In this document: piece by piece, positions 51,125 to 59,954 of the stretch
Position numbering within the stretch: the stretch's first letter is position 1
Layout of the letters: every line of letters begins with the position of its first letter
NCBI GenBank assembly: GCA_019637195.1
Contig: JAHBWA010000005.1
Location: 1 to 64,000, forward strand
Direction of reading: 5' to 3'
Source: Labilithrix sp.
GTDB taxonomy: Bacteria; Myxococcota_A; Polyangia; Polyangiales; Polyangiaceae
DNA: 64,000 nt
The notes under the pieces: model-generated
What the model was told of the DNA's origin: nothing
The model's database searches: none
What the model saw: the letters and a program-made list of their open reading frames with translations, nothing else
Made by a program: the position numbers and the translations under genes

Positions 51125-52972
51125 CTACTTCGAGGCGGGAAGGAGCGAGCGGGCCATCCGATCGCCGAGCTGGTTCATGGCGGCCCGGTAGGCGACCGGG
51201 GGAGCAGGCGACGGCGCGTCGGGAATGGGCGGACAGATCGAAGCGGCCACCGCGTTGTCGCCGAGGAGCCGCGCGAGCTGCAAGGGCCGGATCCCCGGAT
51301 AGGCCTTCGCCCGAAGCTGAACGTCCGGTGAGGCCGGGTCGCAGAGCGGTGAATCGTCGAGCCTCTCGGGGAAGCAGCTGCACTCCGGCTGCCCCGCCTG
51401 GCATGTTCGCGGCGTCTCGAGCGCGAACGTGCACGCATACTGCAAGTCGCTCTTGTTGGTGTTCCACTCACGCCCGTGCACGGGGTCGGCGTCATCGGCG
51501 GCGCTGGGCGGAGGGAGATCCGGGCGCGGCTCGATCGACTGCACCATGTGCGGATCGATCCCGGCGAAGTCATACGCCTCAGGGTCCTGCCCGAGCAGCG
51601 CTGTCCAGTCCGCCGGCATCATGTTCGGATGCACGAGCTCCGGCGGTGCGCCCGCGATGACGGTCACCACGACGAGCCTCTGCGAGCGCGGCCCGGACGG
51701 CAGATGGCAGAGCTCGTCGGTCGGCAGCTCCGGTAGCGCAGCGGCGTAGATCGGGTTGTCACACGTGTGCGCCGCGACGTAACGGCCTTCGGCGTCGTGG
51801 TCGGTGAAGCGGTCCGGGACCTTCGCCGAGAGCAGCCCGTGAACGTAGCGCTTGAGCGGGAACTGCGGATCGACACCGAACCGGCGCCTCATCTGGAAGA
51901 AGCGCACGTTGAGCTCATCGTCCGCCGGTCCGTAGTACGCACCCGCGACGCAGATCGGGTCGCTGGTGACGACGTCGCACGGGACGCCTTGCGGCGCCGT
52001 CCCGAGATCGCACATCTCCTTGAAGCCACATGAAGTGCAAGCGTCCGAGAGCGGCTGCGTCGCGCAAGCCGAGGTGCCGCGCGCCGCGGTGGTGCCTTGT
52101 TCGGCCCCTCCTCGGAACGTCGTCGATCCCGGGAAGTTCTTGTTCGTGAACGCCCACCCGTTCCCGTGCGCGGCGAGCGGATCGGCGCCCGAGTCGTCCT
52201 CGTCAGTGAGGACGATGAGGCTCAGCAGGGAGTCCGGCCTCAAGAAGTCATGCCGTTGCTTGAGCACGGTCCCGTCCGTCCCCACGAGCGCGAGCTCGGG
52301 GCTAGCCCCGGGGCCGACGATCGTTCGATACGGATCGGGCTCGACGAGGAAGCGGTACCAGGACTCGAGCTGCGCCTCGAGCCCACAACCGCTGGTGCCG
52401 ACGCCACTGACGAGCGCCGCGATGTCGTCCTCGAGCACCTGAGGATCGACGATCCCGCCGGGGCCGAACGCCAGGAACCCGGACGCCGCGTTCGCGACGG
52501 TGCCCCCCGACGCGGTGCGCGTCACGAGGTGCGCGCGGTCGTCGTTCTGCGGGTTGCTCTCCGGACAGACATCGCCGCCGCGACCGCCGAGCGACGACGT
52601 GAGCACACCGACGTGGAGATCCGTGACCGGAGCGTACTCGAGCGAGCCGGTCGCACAGGCGCCGGCCTCGCTCCGCCCGAGGACACGGCCGGCGTCATCC
52701 ACGCAGTTGGGCGTGACGAGGCGCCGAACGAGATCCGGGATCGAACGTCGAAGGAGCTCCTGCTTGTCGCCCATCGACGCCGAGTTGTCGATCATCAGGA
52801 GCAGGTCGACCTTGCCCGAGTGAGCGAGCGTCCCGGTCGGGACGACGATCCCGGAAGCGGACGTCTCCGACGTCGTGTCCACGTTGACGGGCCCGCCGAG
52901 CGGCACCACCTCGCCCTTGCACGCGGCGAGCGAGATCACCGCCGCAACACCGAGAGTCGACAGTCTACGCAT
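51125..52972 (-). CDS. Lipoprotein with von Willebrand factor A domain
   Basis: From the ATG at 52972 the protein has 615 residues; lipobox SLAAC (C18). The vWA domain begins VDLLLMIDNSASMGDKQ, with an intact MIDAS DxSxS (D62). The central part has TDLHVGVLTSSLGGRGGD and LLSLIVLTDEDDSG typical of myxobacterial vWA lipoproteins. Many cysteines lie in pairs in the C-terminal half (CTSCGFKEMCD, CQAGQPECSC), suggesting disulfides. It probably binds metal-dependent ligands at the surface. It is last in a minus-strand run after the ECF sigma factor and its partner, 57 bases downstream. Confidence 0.9.
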   Translation of the reverse strand: MRRLSTLGVAAVISLAACKGEVVPLGGPVNVDTTSETSASGIVVPTGTLAHSGKVDLLLMIDNSASMGDKQELLRRSIPDLVRRLVTPNCVDDAGRVLGRSEAGACATGSLEYAPVTDLHVGVLTSSLGGRGGDVCPESNPQNDDRAHLVTRTASGGTVANAASGFLAFGPGGIVDPQVLEDDIAALVSGVGTSGCGLEAQLESWYRFLVEPDPYRTIVGPGASPELALVGTDGTVLKQRHDFLRPDSLLSLIVLTDEDDSGADPLAAHGNGWAFTNKNFPGSTTFRGGAEQGTTAARGTSACATQPLSDACTSCGFKEMCDLGTAPQGVPCDVVTSDPICVAGAYYGPADDELNVRFFQMRRRFGVDPQFPLKRYVHGLLSAKVPDRFTDHDAEGRYVAAHTCDNPIYAAALPELPTDELCHLPSGPRSQRLVVVTVIAGAPPELVHPNMMPADWTALLGQDPEAYDFAGIDPHMVQSIEPRPDLPPPSAADDADPVHGREWNTNKSDLQYACTFALETPRTCQAGQPECSCFPERLDDSPLCDPASPDVQLRAKAYPGIRPLQLARLLGDNAVAASICPPIPDAPSPAPPVAYRAAMNQLGDRMARSLLPASK

Positions 52973-53029
52973 GCTGACCTCCAACGAGCACCAATGGCCG
53001 TATCGAGGAGGCCTCATTTCGAATTCGCT

Positions 53030-53887
53030 TCATCGAGAGGTCGCGTCCGACCGCGCGCGACGCACGAGCACCCGCACGCGACGCTCGTAGGGAGTGCGCG
53101 GATGCTCGCGGAGGAACCGCTCACCGAGGTCGAGCGCACCCGCGCTATCGGAGCGCGCGAGGAGCAACTCGATCCGAGCGAGCTTGGCCTCGAGGACCAG
53201 GCTTCCGTTCGGAAAGCGCCCTTCGTAGCGATCGAGCGACTCCTCCGCGCCGGCGCCATCGCCCCGCGCGATCGCCGCGCGCGCCTGATCGATGAGCGCG
53301 AGCTCCTCCGAGACAGCCGCGCTGGGAGAGATCTCGCGTGGCGACGTCCCGCGAGACGAAGGCACGGTCGCTCGGTCGGGAGCTACGGATGGGAGGTCCG
53401 CGACGCCGACGACGGCCCCCTCTCCTTCGGGTATCGCGCTCGGCGCGGGGGCGGAGTCGACGCTCGGCCGCAGCTCTTCTCCGCCGACGGACGAACGAGC
53501 CGCCGCGACGACGGGAGCGCTCGATGGAGAGGACGTGGGGCCCGCGCCCCAACCGCCCGCAGAGGTGGGCCCTCGGCTCGCGTCGAATCCGAGCACGGCG
53601 CCCGTGATCGCGACCGCCGAGAGAAGGACGACGCCGAAGACCTTCGCCGCCGCGGCCCCACCGGCGGCGCTGCCAGCAACGGTGGCTGCGCTCGAAGTGG
53701 CCCCCGCGGTCTGCGCCGTCGACGAACTAGCGAGACCGACCGCTCCGGCGGTCGCTGCGACGCCGAGCACCGCGAGCGCGCGAGCCGCGCCGTCGTCCGG
53801 CTCACGATCGATCGCCGCCGACCGGAGGAGGGCGAGCTCGAAGCCGTCGGTGCCGATGTCGTCACGAAGTCTCGAGGGGTCGCTCAT
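53030..53887 (-). CDS. Membrane protein with TPR-like C-terminus, probable anti-sigma partner
   Basis: The protein has 285 residues. Residues 1-40 are charged (MSDPSRLRDDIGTDGFELAL). A membrane helix lies at about 84-102 (VFGVVLLSAVAITGAVLGF) and an earlier Ala/Gly-rich hydrophobic patch at 37-80. A Ser/Pro-rich stretch leads to TPR-like helices (ELALIDQARAAIARGDGAGA, LERFLREHPRTPYERRVRVL). Its start overlaps the sigma gene's stop (ATGA). Position and topology fit an anti-sigma factor, but there is no zinc-finger HxxxCxxC motif, so the role is inferred. Confidence 0.8.
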   Translation of the reverse strand: MSDPSRLRDDIGTDGFELALLRSAAIDREPDDGAARALAVLGVAATAGAVGLASSSTAQTAGATSSAATVAGSAAGGAAAAKVFGVVLLSAVAITGAVLGFDASRGPTSAGGWGAGPTSSPSSAPVVAAARSSVGGEELRPSVDSAPAPSAIPEGEGAVVGVADLPSVAPDRATVPSSRGTSPREISPSAAVSEELALIDQARAAIARGDGAGAEESLDRYEGRFPNGSLVLEAKLARIELLLARSDSAGALDLGERFLREHPRTPYERRVRVLVRRARSDATSR

Positions 53888-54489
53888 GCGTTCCTCCGTG
53901 TCGAGTCGTCTCGCGCTCGGAGCCGACTCGCCACCTTCTTGAACTCCTCACGCGCGCGGCGCAGGCGGGTGCTCACGGTACCGGGAGGGATCTCGAGCAG
54001 CTCGGCGATCCGCGAGGTGGTCATCTCCTCGAGCTCGAAGAGCACGAACACCGCCGCGAGGTCGATGTCGAGCGCGGTGATCGCCTCGTCGAGCAGCCGG
54101 CGGGCTTGTCGCTGCTCGAGCACCGCGTCGGGCCCGGGCGCCTCGTCGGGAGGCTCGTGCAGGTCTCCGTCGGGGAGCGCGAGCCGTGAACGCCGCTGCG
54201 ACCTTCGCATCTCCGAGGCCACTCGCAGCGCCGTCTGGAAGAGGAACGCCCGCTCGACGCCGACGGCGACCTCGTGGAGGCGTCGAGCGAGGACGCCGAG
54301 GACGCGCTGCACGCCGTCGTCGGCGTCGGCCTCGGGGACGCCGAGCCGCCGAAGCGAACGCCACAGGAAGCCGTAGTCCTCGGTCACGATGCGCCGGAGC
54401 CGCGCCGTGTCGACCGCGCGCGCAGCTTCGGCAGAGCCAACGGGCTCTCTGCCTTCGAGCGGAGGGTTCTCGAACACATCGACGGTCAT
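53884..54489 (-). CDS. ECF-type RNA polymerase sigma factor
   Basis: From the ATG at 54489 the protein has 201 residues. Region 2 reads YGFLWRSLRRLGVPEADADDGVQRVLGVLARR ... RAFLFQTALRVASEMRRS, and region 4 reads LDIDLAAVFVLFELEEMTTSRIAELLEIPPGTVSTRLRRAREEF. The spacing is normal for ECF sigma factors. The coupled downstream gene is its likely anti-sigma partner and the vWA lipoprotein a likely target. A longer frame upstream is Arg-rich and unlikely. Confidence 0.93.
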   Translation of the reverse strand: MTVDVFENPPLEGREPVGSAEAARAVDTARLRRIVTEDYGFLWRSLRRLGVPEADADDGVQRVLGVLARRLHEVAVGVERAFLFQTALRVASEMRRSQRRSRLALPDGDLHEPPDEAPGPDAVLEQRQARRLLDEAITALDIDLAAVFVLFELEEMTTSRIAELLEIPPGTVSTRLRRAREEFKKVASRLRARDDSTRRNA

Positions 54490-54539
54490 CGCAGAATGGT
54501 GCCGGCTTTCCTCCCACGAATGGCCGCGCGGCCACGTCC

Positions 54540-55481
54540 TCATTTGGGAAAGCGATACCCCACCGAGAGAGAGAGCTCGACCGTAGCGACGGGCACCCGA
54601 TAGACGACGTCGCTCGGCCGCACGAAGAAGGTGTGCCGCAAGAGCGGAACGGCCGCGCGCGCGTCCGCCTCCACGAACAGCGCGTCCGTGACGTCGACCC
54701 CCGCTCTTCCGCCGCCGGAGATCGCGAGCCACAGGAGCGACCGCGACTCGGCGTTCTCGAGCGCCTGACCAGCGCCGCGAAGGACGCCGACGTCGAGGCG
54801 CGCGCACGGAGAGACGCGGAGAACGCCGGTTCGCGCGCTCACGGGGCAGCCGTCCGCGTGCAGCGAGAGGCGCTCGACGCGAGACGTACCGCTCGCGCTG
54901 GAGACCTCCGCGCCCCGCGCCCCGCTCACGCCGGCACGCAGCGACCGGCCGTCGAAGTCGACGCCCCCGAAGAGCGCGAGCTCGGGCGAGAGCCCGGCGG
55001 CGAGGGCGCTCGTTCCCCCGAACGCGAGACCGAGCAGCGCCTCGGCTCGCTTCGCGACGCGGGATGGGGCCTCCGCGGCGACGTCCGCGGGAGCGCGCTC
55101 GGCAGCGAGGGCCGGCGATGACGCCGCGGACGCGCTGGGCGCGGGCGCGGTTTCGTCCTCACCCGCGTCGTCCGCCGCCAGCGCGACGGCCAGCGCGAGC
55201 GCCTGAACCGTCTCTGCGCAGGTCGCGGCGTGGACGTCCCGCACGAGGCCGTCGAGGAAGAGCCGCCCATCGTATCCTTCCACCGCGGATCGCTCGATCG
55301 TGATCCGAACGTCGGGAGGAGCCGTCCCGGAGGTTCGCTTCTCGACCTCCGCAGCAAACACCCGTGGCCCCGGACATTCGGGCGGCGCCGCATAGGCGCG
55401 CGCGACATCCTCGGCACGAGCGGTGCCCGCCGAACCCGCGACGACGACGCAGACGCTCGCCGCGAGCGTTCTCGAAAACAC
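54540..55481 (-). CDS. Secreted, probably outer-membrane, protein of unknown function
   Basis: The most plausible start is the GTG at 55481, which gives a clean signal peptide (FSRTLAASVCVVVAGSAGTARA) and 313 residues; the frame stays open upstream to 55826. Residues 25-120 (ECPGPRVFAAEVEKRTSG, VRITIERSAVEGYDGRLFLD, TCAETVQALALAVALA) form a small domain with a cysteine pair. After an Ala/Pro spacer, the last 180 residues alternate in barrel-like strands and end LSVGYRFPK. It lies 50 bases upstream of the sigma gene on the same strand, so it may be part of that operon. Confidence 0.75.
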   Translation of the reverse strand: MFSRTLAASVCVVVAGSAGTARAEDVARAYAAPPECPGPRVFAAEVEKRTSGTAPPDVRITIERSAVEGYDGRLFLDGLVRDVHAATCAETVQALALAVALAADDAGEDETAPAPSASAASSPALAAERAPADVAAEAPSRVAKRAEALLGLAFGGTSALAAGLSPELALFGGVDFDGRSLRAGVSGARGAEVSSASGTSRVERLSLHADGCPVSARTGVLRVSPCARLDVGVLRGAGQALENAESRSLLWLAISGGGRAGVDVTDALFVEADARAAVPLLRHTFFVRPSDVVYRVPVATVELSLSVGYRFPK

Positions 55482-56083
55482 GCCCCGCGCACGACATGCT
55501 GCTCGAGCCGATGCCGCATCCTCGTGCTCAGGTGCCAGCACCACGCCACCGTATGGCTCAAACCGGCGGGCGAACAAGTGCAGCGTACCCTCGAAGTGAG
55601 ACACGCCGCGCCCGCGCTTCGCGCTCGAACCGCCCCGGGATCTCCAAAGATATCGCCAAGAGTTGGGATGAGCGGCTGGACTTTGCGTCCCCGAGAGGAA
55701 GCGGACGACGTGCCGCTCCTCCGGCCGGCGGCTCCCTTCGAGGTCGTCGCCCGCTGCTCGTCCGCCGTGGCGCGTGTCATGGTCACCGCAAAGCATGCTG
55801 CCGTCGTGCACGACGTTCACGCGCACGACGGCCGGCCATCACGCGAGGCGATCGCGCGCTCGAGCGCTCGACGTCGGCCCACCTTCTAGCGCCGCGCGCT
55901 TCGTCGCCGCAGGCGCGGCCCGCGACGTCGTGAACGCCTCTGTCGGCCTGACCCGATCCGTAAGTCTTCGAACGGACGATGGTTTCGTGCAGAAGCCCTC
56001 GTCTCTCGACAAAAAAGCTCGGGGCCATGTCGATCCGGTCCACGCTCGTTCGTCACCTGATCGCCCCACCAAGAGGAGCCAGC
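55482..56083. other. Intergenic region without a convincing gene
   Basis: These 602 bases separate the divergent secreted-protein gene and YCII gene. An open frame at 55668-55889 (plus, 73 codons) lacks domain-like sequence. The minus-strand frame of the secreted protein continues to 55826 and could belong to it if the start is misjudged. AAGAGGAG (56071-56078) is the ribosome binding site of the YCII gene. No tRNA or strong hairpin was seen. Confidence 0.4.
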
Positions 56084-56467
56084 ATGAAGTACCTCAGTTT
56101 CGTTCGCAGCTCGGAGAAGTACCGCGAAGCCCAGCCGCCCGCCGCCATGATGGAGGCCATGGGAAAGCTCATCGAGAAGCTCCGCAAGGAGGGCGCCCTC
56201 GTCGATACGGGCGGCCTGGCGCCGAGCAGGGACGGCTTCCGCATGCGCCTGGCGAACGGGAAGCTCACCACGACGGACGGCCCCTTCGTAGAGACCAAGG
56301 AGGTCATCGGCGGCTGGGCCATCCTGAAGGCTGACTCCAAGAGCGAGATCCTTCGGCTCGCGACGGAGTTCATGGAACTGCACCGGACGTACTGGCCCGA
56401 GTTCGAGGGAGAGTGCGAGATCCGGCCGATTGACTTTCTGACGAGCGACGAACGCGACGCGCGGTAG
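56084..56467 (+). CDS. YCII-related (DGPF-domain) protein
   Basis: The protein has 127 residues. MKYLSFVRSSEKY at the start and TTTDGPFVETKEVIGGWAIL in the middle are the signature of DGPF/YCII-like proteins, a ferredoxin-like fold often encoded beside ECF sigma factors. Catalytic function is unknown. AAGAGGAG sits 5 bases before the ATG, a strong ribosome binding site. It ends before a DUF4336-like remnant on the other strand. Confidence 0.93.
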   Translation: MKYLSFVRSSEKYREAQPPAAMMEAMGKLIEKLRKEGALVDTGGLAPSRDGFRMRLANGKLTTTDGPFVETKEVIGGWAILKADSKSEILRLATEFMELHRTYWPEFEGECEIRPIDFLTSDERDAR

Positions 56468-56479
56468 CGACCCCATCCA

Positions 56480-56738
56480 GCTTGGCGTGTCTTCAGGCGT
56501 CGTCCGGCGAGCAGCACGCGTACGAGGACGTTCCGGCGAGCGCGGCTCCGGCCGCGCGTCGAGCGTCCGCCGGTGAGAGGCGCTGGGCTGTGGAGGAGCA
56601 AGCTGCCGTCGTCGAGGCGCACGACCGTCGTACGCACACGCTGCCGTATCCCGCTGAACCACACGGGGCGATCGAAGGTCCAGAGCCTGCCATCGACAAC
56701 CAGCTCATCGCGCAGCCCCTCTCGTGGACTTCGAGCCG
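56480..56738 (-). pseudogene. Remnant of a DUF4336 (metallo-beta-lactamase-like) gene
   Basis: Immediately after the GST stop, the minus strand codes GLRDELVVDGRLWTFDRPVW, then FSGIRQRVRTTVVRLDDGSL and LLHSPAPLT. This fits the N-terminus of DUF4336 proteins (TxVVRLxDGxLxLHSP). The next part (ADARRAA) is in another frame and the rest, including all metal-binding histidines, is missing. There is no start codon in the coding frame before the homologous part. It is a decayed 5' fragment. Confidence 0.5.
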
Positions 56739-56740
56739 CA

Positions 56741-57397
56741 TCAGCGGAGCCACGGTGCTTCTCCGATCAGCCCCCGCTGCCTTCGCCACGACGCATGCGC
56801 GAGCGGCGTTTCGATCTCGAGCGCGCGTGCAACGGACGGGAGCGCGGCGAGGCGTTCAGCATAGGGTTCGACGGGGGTCAGGTCGAGCCGGAATGTCCTT
56901 GCGACGATGAACGCCCAAGCGAAGTACGCGTCGGCAACCGTGAAGGACTCCCCCGCGTAAAACGGGCGACCATCAACGGCGCGCGCGACGTGGGCGAAGA
57001 CCGCCGGAGCGCTCTGCCTGGCGTATGTTCGCGCTTCCGTCGGTGATCCTTGCGCGCCGAGCACGAAGAGCAGTCGCTTGTGGACCTCGGTCGCCGCGAA
57101 GCTGAGGCCCTCGAGGACCTTGTAGCGCTCTCGGTCCGACGCCCCCATGAGGTCGCCCTCGGGCTTCTTGGCCGCGAGGTACTGGACGATGGCGGAGACC
57201 TCGACGAGCGTGTCGCGATCGTCCAAGAGGAGCAAGGGCACCTGCCCGCGTGGGTTCGCGGTCGGGTAGTCGCCTTCCCCGTCGGCGAAACGCCTCGCGT
57301 AGAGGTCGACCTCGCGGTACGTGAGCTCGACGCCCGCTGCGTCAGCGACGATCCGCACGGCCATCGAACACGCGTAGGGGGCGAAGTAGAGCTCCAT
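56741..57397 (-). CDS. Glutathione S-transferase, beta-class-like
   Basis: The protein has 218 residues. The thioredoxin-like domain starts MELYFAPYACSMAVRIVADAAG with C10 in the place of the bacterial beta-class cysteine, followed by NPRGQVPLLLLDDRDTLVEVSAIVQYLAAK, where the cis-Pro and the Glu-Val-Ser-like glutathione site are visible. The helical C-terminal domain (FYAGESFTVADAYFAWAFI, N-capping S/T-x-x-D) is complete. It detoxifies electrophiles or reduces disulfides with glutathione in the cytosol. It is divergent from a GlxA-type regulator, the probable controller. Confidence 0.93.
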   Translation of the reverse strand: MELYFAPYACSMAVRIVADAAGVELTYREVDLYARRFADGEGDYPTANPRGQVPLLLLDDRDTLVEVSAIVQYLAAKKPEGDLMGASDRERYKVLEGLSFAATEVHKRLLFVLGAQGSPTEARTYARQSAPAVFAHVARAVDGRPFYAGESFTVADAYFAWAFIVARTFRLDLTPVEPYAERLAALPSVARALEIETPLAHASWRRQRGLIGEAPWLR

Positions 57398-57557
57398 CGT
57401 CGGTCTCCTTGTCGGCTCTCGAATGGGGCCGCGGCGGTGCGGCCGGCGAACACCGGTGCGAGCCGGACCGGCCGCGACTCCGGGTGCTCCAGCGCATCGC
57501 GCCTGCTGGCAGCATCCTCCCCTCGCGACACCTTGGCCAGTGGCTGATAAGACACAT

Positions 57558-57568
57558 ATCGGACCGAT
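57558..57568. promoter_or_regulatory. Candidate operator between GST and GlxA-type regulator genes
   Basis: ATCGGACCGAT is an 11-base inverted repeat with a single central base, inside the most AT-rich part of the 213-base intergenic region and 42 bases before the regulator's ATG. It is next to GATAAGACACATATC, itself a GATA/TATC inverted pair. It is a plausible autoregulatory site; no experimental support. Confidence 0.35.
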
Positions 57569-57610
57569 TTTGCCATGCCGCGATGCCGGCTTGGTGGCAC
57601 GCTCTCCGCG

Positions 57611-58570
57611 ATGCGCGTCGCCATTCTCGTTGCGGACGGTTTCACGGACTCGGGGCTCGCCGTCGCGCTCGATGTGTTCCGAACGGCCAACGCGCTCGCG
57701 CGCCGAGCGGGAAGAGCCGTGCCTTTTCAGGTGAGCGTTCTCGCGCCGACGAAGCGCGTCCGGGCCGCCTCTGGCTTGGTCGTGGGGCCAACCTCGCCGC
57801 TCTCGTCGGCGTCGCATGCCGACCTGGTGCTCGTGCCCGGTTACTGGGTAGAGACGCCCGAGGAGATGTGTGGCGTCGTCGAGCGCCCCGACGTGAAGAA
57901 GCTCGTGCGGGCGATCGTCGCTGCCTACGGCCGGGGGAAGACCGTCGGCTCATCCTGCGCCGGCGCCTTTCTCCTCGCCGAAGCCGGCATCCTCGACGGA
58001 CGCGCCGCGACGACCACCTGGTGGCTTGCTCCGCAGCTCCAGCAGCGCTGTCCAAGAGCAAAGGTCGAAGCCGAGAGCGCGCTCGTGGTCGACGAACGGC
58101 TCCTCACGGCGGGCGCCCTCTTCGCGCAGGCCGACCTCGCGCTCCACATCTGCGCGCGCGTGTGCGGCCCGACGCTCTCACGCCACGTCGCGCGGCTGCT
58201 CCTCTTGAACACTCACGCGTCGCAGGCCGCGTTCATGGCCGTCCAGCAGCTCGCCGCGAACGACGAGACCGTGCGGCGCGCCGAGGCATGGGCGCGCGCG
58301 CGGCTGGCCGCCTCGTTCAGCGTGATCGACATGGCGCGCGCGGCGGGCACGAGCCCGCGCACCCTCGCGCGCCGCCTCGCGGGGGCCGTCGGCGCGACCC
58401 CCATCGGCTTCGTCCAGCGGCTCCGGGTCGAGCAGGCCGTGCACTTGCTCGAGACGACCTCGTTGTCGTTGGACGAGGTGAGCTCACGGGTGGGCTATCG
58501 CGACCCGAACGCGCTTCGCCGCGTCATGCGCAAGCACATCAGCACGTCGCCCCGCGAGCTTCGCCGGTGA
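57611..58570 (+). CDS. GlxA-family transcriptional regulator (DJ-1/PfpI domain plus AraC helix-turn-helix)
   Basis: From the ATG at 57611 the protein has 319 residues. The N-terminal DJ-1/PfpI-like domain runs MRVAILVADGFTDSGLAVAL ... VLVPGYWVETPEEM ... TVGSSCAGAFLLAEAG, with a nucleophile-elbow cysteine (SSCAGA). The C-terminal AraC domain has SVIDMARAAGTSPRTLARRLAGAVGATP and SLDEVSSRVGYRDPNALRRVMRKH. It probably senses an amine, aldehyde or electrophile and controls the divergent GST gene. A short damaged copy of its 5' end lies at about 63128-63216. Confidence 0.93.
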   Translation: MRVAILVADGFTDSGLAVALDVFRTANALARRAGRAVPFQVSVLAPTKRVRAASGLVVGPTSPLSSASHADLVLVPGYWVETPEEMCGVVERPDVKKLVRAIVAAYGRGKTVGSSCAGAFLLAEAGILDGRAATTTWWLAPQLQQRCPRAKVEAESALVVDERLLTAGALFAQADLALHICARVCGPTLSRHVARLLLLNTHASQAAFMAVQQLAANDETVRRAEAWARARLAASFSVIDMARAAGTSPRTLARRLAGAVGATPIGFVQRLRVEQAVHLLETTSLSLDEVSSRVGYRDPNALRRVMRKHISTSPRELRR

Positions 58571-58576
58571 CGCTGG

Positions 58577-59439
58577 CACCTCCCCGAACCGGGCGGTACG
58601 ACCTACGCGGTGTCGGTCGCCTGCCACGGAGGTCGACGATACTCATCCGGTCCGCCATCGATCGGAACGAACATCCGCGGAGCTCGCCGTCATACCCGAC
58701 GTCCCCCTTGGGGAGGACGAAGAAGAGCCCGAGGCTCCGCGAGCCGAAGGTGTCACCGTCGAGAGCGACCGCCGCTCACCGCAGGGCCCGACGAAGCCGC
58801 GGTCGGCGGGATGGATGACGATCGAGAGACGCCCGTCGTCCGCGACCGACCGCACGACGAGTTGCTTCCGGGCGAGGTCGTACTCGAGATCGACGCCCTC
58901 GCCCTCGAACCGTGCGACGTCCTGCCAGCTCCGGTCGGCGCGCCCGGTCGAGCTCCTCGAACGCGCCGGGACAAACGTCGTCGGCCATCCCGCTCGTCGG
59001 GAGACGACGCCATTCTCTAGCATCCAGGAGCCGATTCACCGCGACCCGGTCCCGCTCTCGTGCGTCGCGACGAGCCGCGGGCGACACCTTCGATCCGCGA
59101 TCCATCTCGCGCGTCGGGTCGAGCATGAACGTCGCGGGAGCGACGTCGTCGCCTTGCTCGACATGCTCGACGTGCTCGCTCTTGCTCGTCGCGGCTGCGC
59201 CGTCGTGAGTCGCGCTCGTCGGGTCCGTCGGTGGGTGGACGACGAGCGAGACTCCAGCGCCGAGCGCGAGCACCGCTACGACCGCAAGCAGCGACGCCGG
59301 CGCGCGGAAGGATCTGAGGCCGCCGCTCCGCGTTCGCCACGAGGGACGCGGTTGCCGCTCGTCATGCGGCCTCATGCCGTCGAGACCGAGCTCGCGCTCG
59401 AGCGCGCGCCTCGCCGCCCGCTCCTCGGGGTCAGGTCAT
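58577..59439 (-). pseudogene. Multiply frameshifted gene of a membrane-anchored protein
   Basis: Coding pieces in order on the minus strand are: a possible true start at 59439 (Met-Thr, then a shift) into DPEERAARRALERELGLDG; a membrane helix (SLLAVVAVLALGAGVSLVVH) with FMLDPTREMDRGSKVS and GMADDVCPGAFEELDRA in the frame of the ATG at 59375; then, in another frame, SWQDVARFEGEGVDLEYDLA, RKQLVVRSVADDGRLSIVIH, ADRGFVGPCGERRSL; then, in a third, VALDGDTFGSRSLGLFFVLP and GDVGYDGELRGC. Three breaks indicate a pseudogene. The 3' end runs into the end of the GlxA gene. The family is unknown. Confidence 0.65.
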
Positions 59440-59599
59440 TTCCGTCGGAGCACATCGAGCCGTTCGCGCCGAACGCCGCCGAGCTGACACGTATTCCGCG
59501 CGCGAGTCGACCGAACGTCGCGCTCGGAGCTTCGACGCGACGCCCCCCGTCAGGCGGCGCGCCTTGGCGCCGGTCGCGCGTTGACGGACGGCGCGACGC

Positions 59600-59863
59600 T
59601 TGCGACTCTCTCCCGCGGAGCTGCACTTCTTCGATGCGACGGGGAGCGCGCGCGGCTATCAGGTCGTCGCGGTGAAGACGAACGGTGAGCATCTTCCTCT
59701 CGGGCTCTCACTGCAGAACGTGCTTCTCAACACCGCCGGACACGGCAAGGCCGTCGACGAGAGCTGGCGGAGCCACAACCAGCGTGAGGCCACGTTCGTT
59801 TCGTCTCGCTTGAACGCGATGCTCGAACGAACGCGCAGAGGACATCGCTTCTACCGTGCGTGA
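59600..59863 (+). CDS. Short hypothetical protein or fragment
   Basis: An open frame of 87 codons from a TTG reads LSPAELHFFDATGSARGYQV, VAVKTNGEHLPLGLSLQN and GKAVDESWRSHNQREATFVS. It is less Arg-rich than the antisense frames around it and has plausible composition, but there is no ATG, no known domain and no clear ribosome binding site. It may be a relic, as decayed genes are common nearby. Confidence 0.35.
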   Translation: MRLSPAELHFFDATGSARGYQVVAVKTNGEHLPLGLSLQNVLLNTAGHGKAVDESWRSHNQREATFVSSRLNAMLERTRRGHRFYRA

Positions 59864-59954
59864 GGAGGGATGTTCGTCTCACGGGAGACGCTCCCGGTCG
59901 GACCATCTCGTAGCCAAGTGGAACCCGCGAACGCACCTGCGGGATGAGCCCCGA

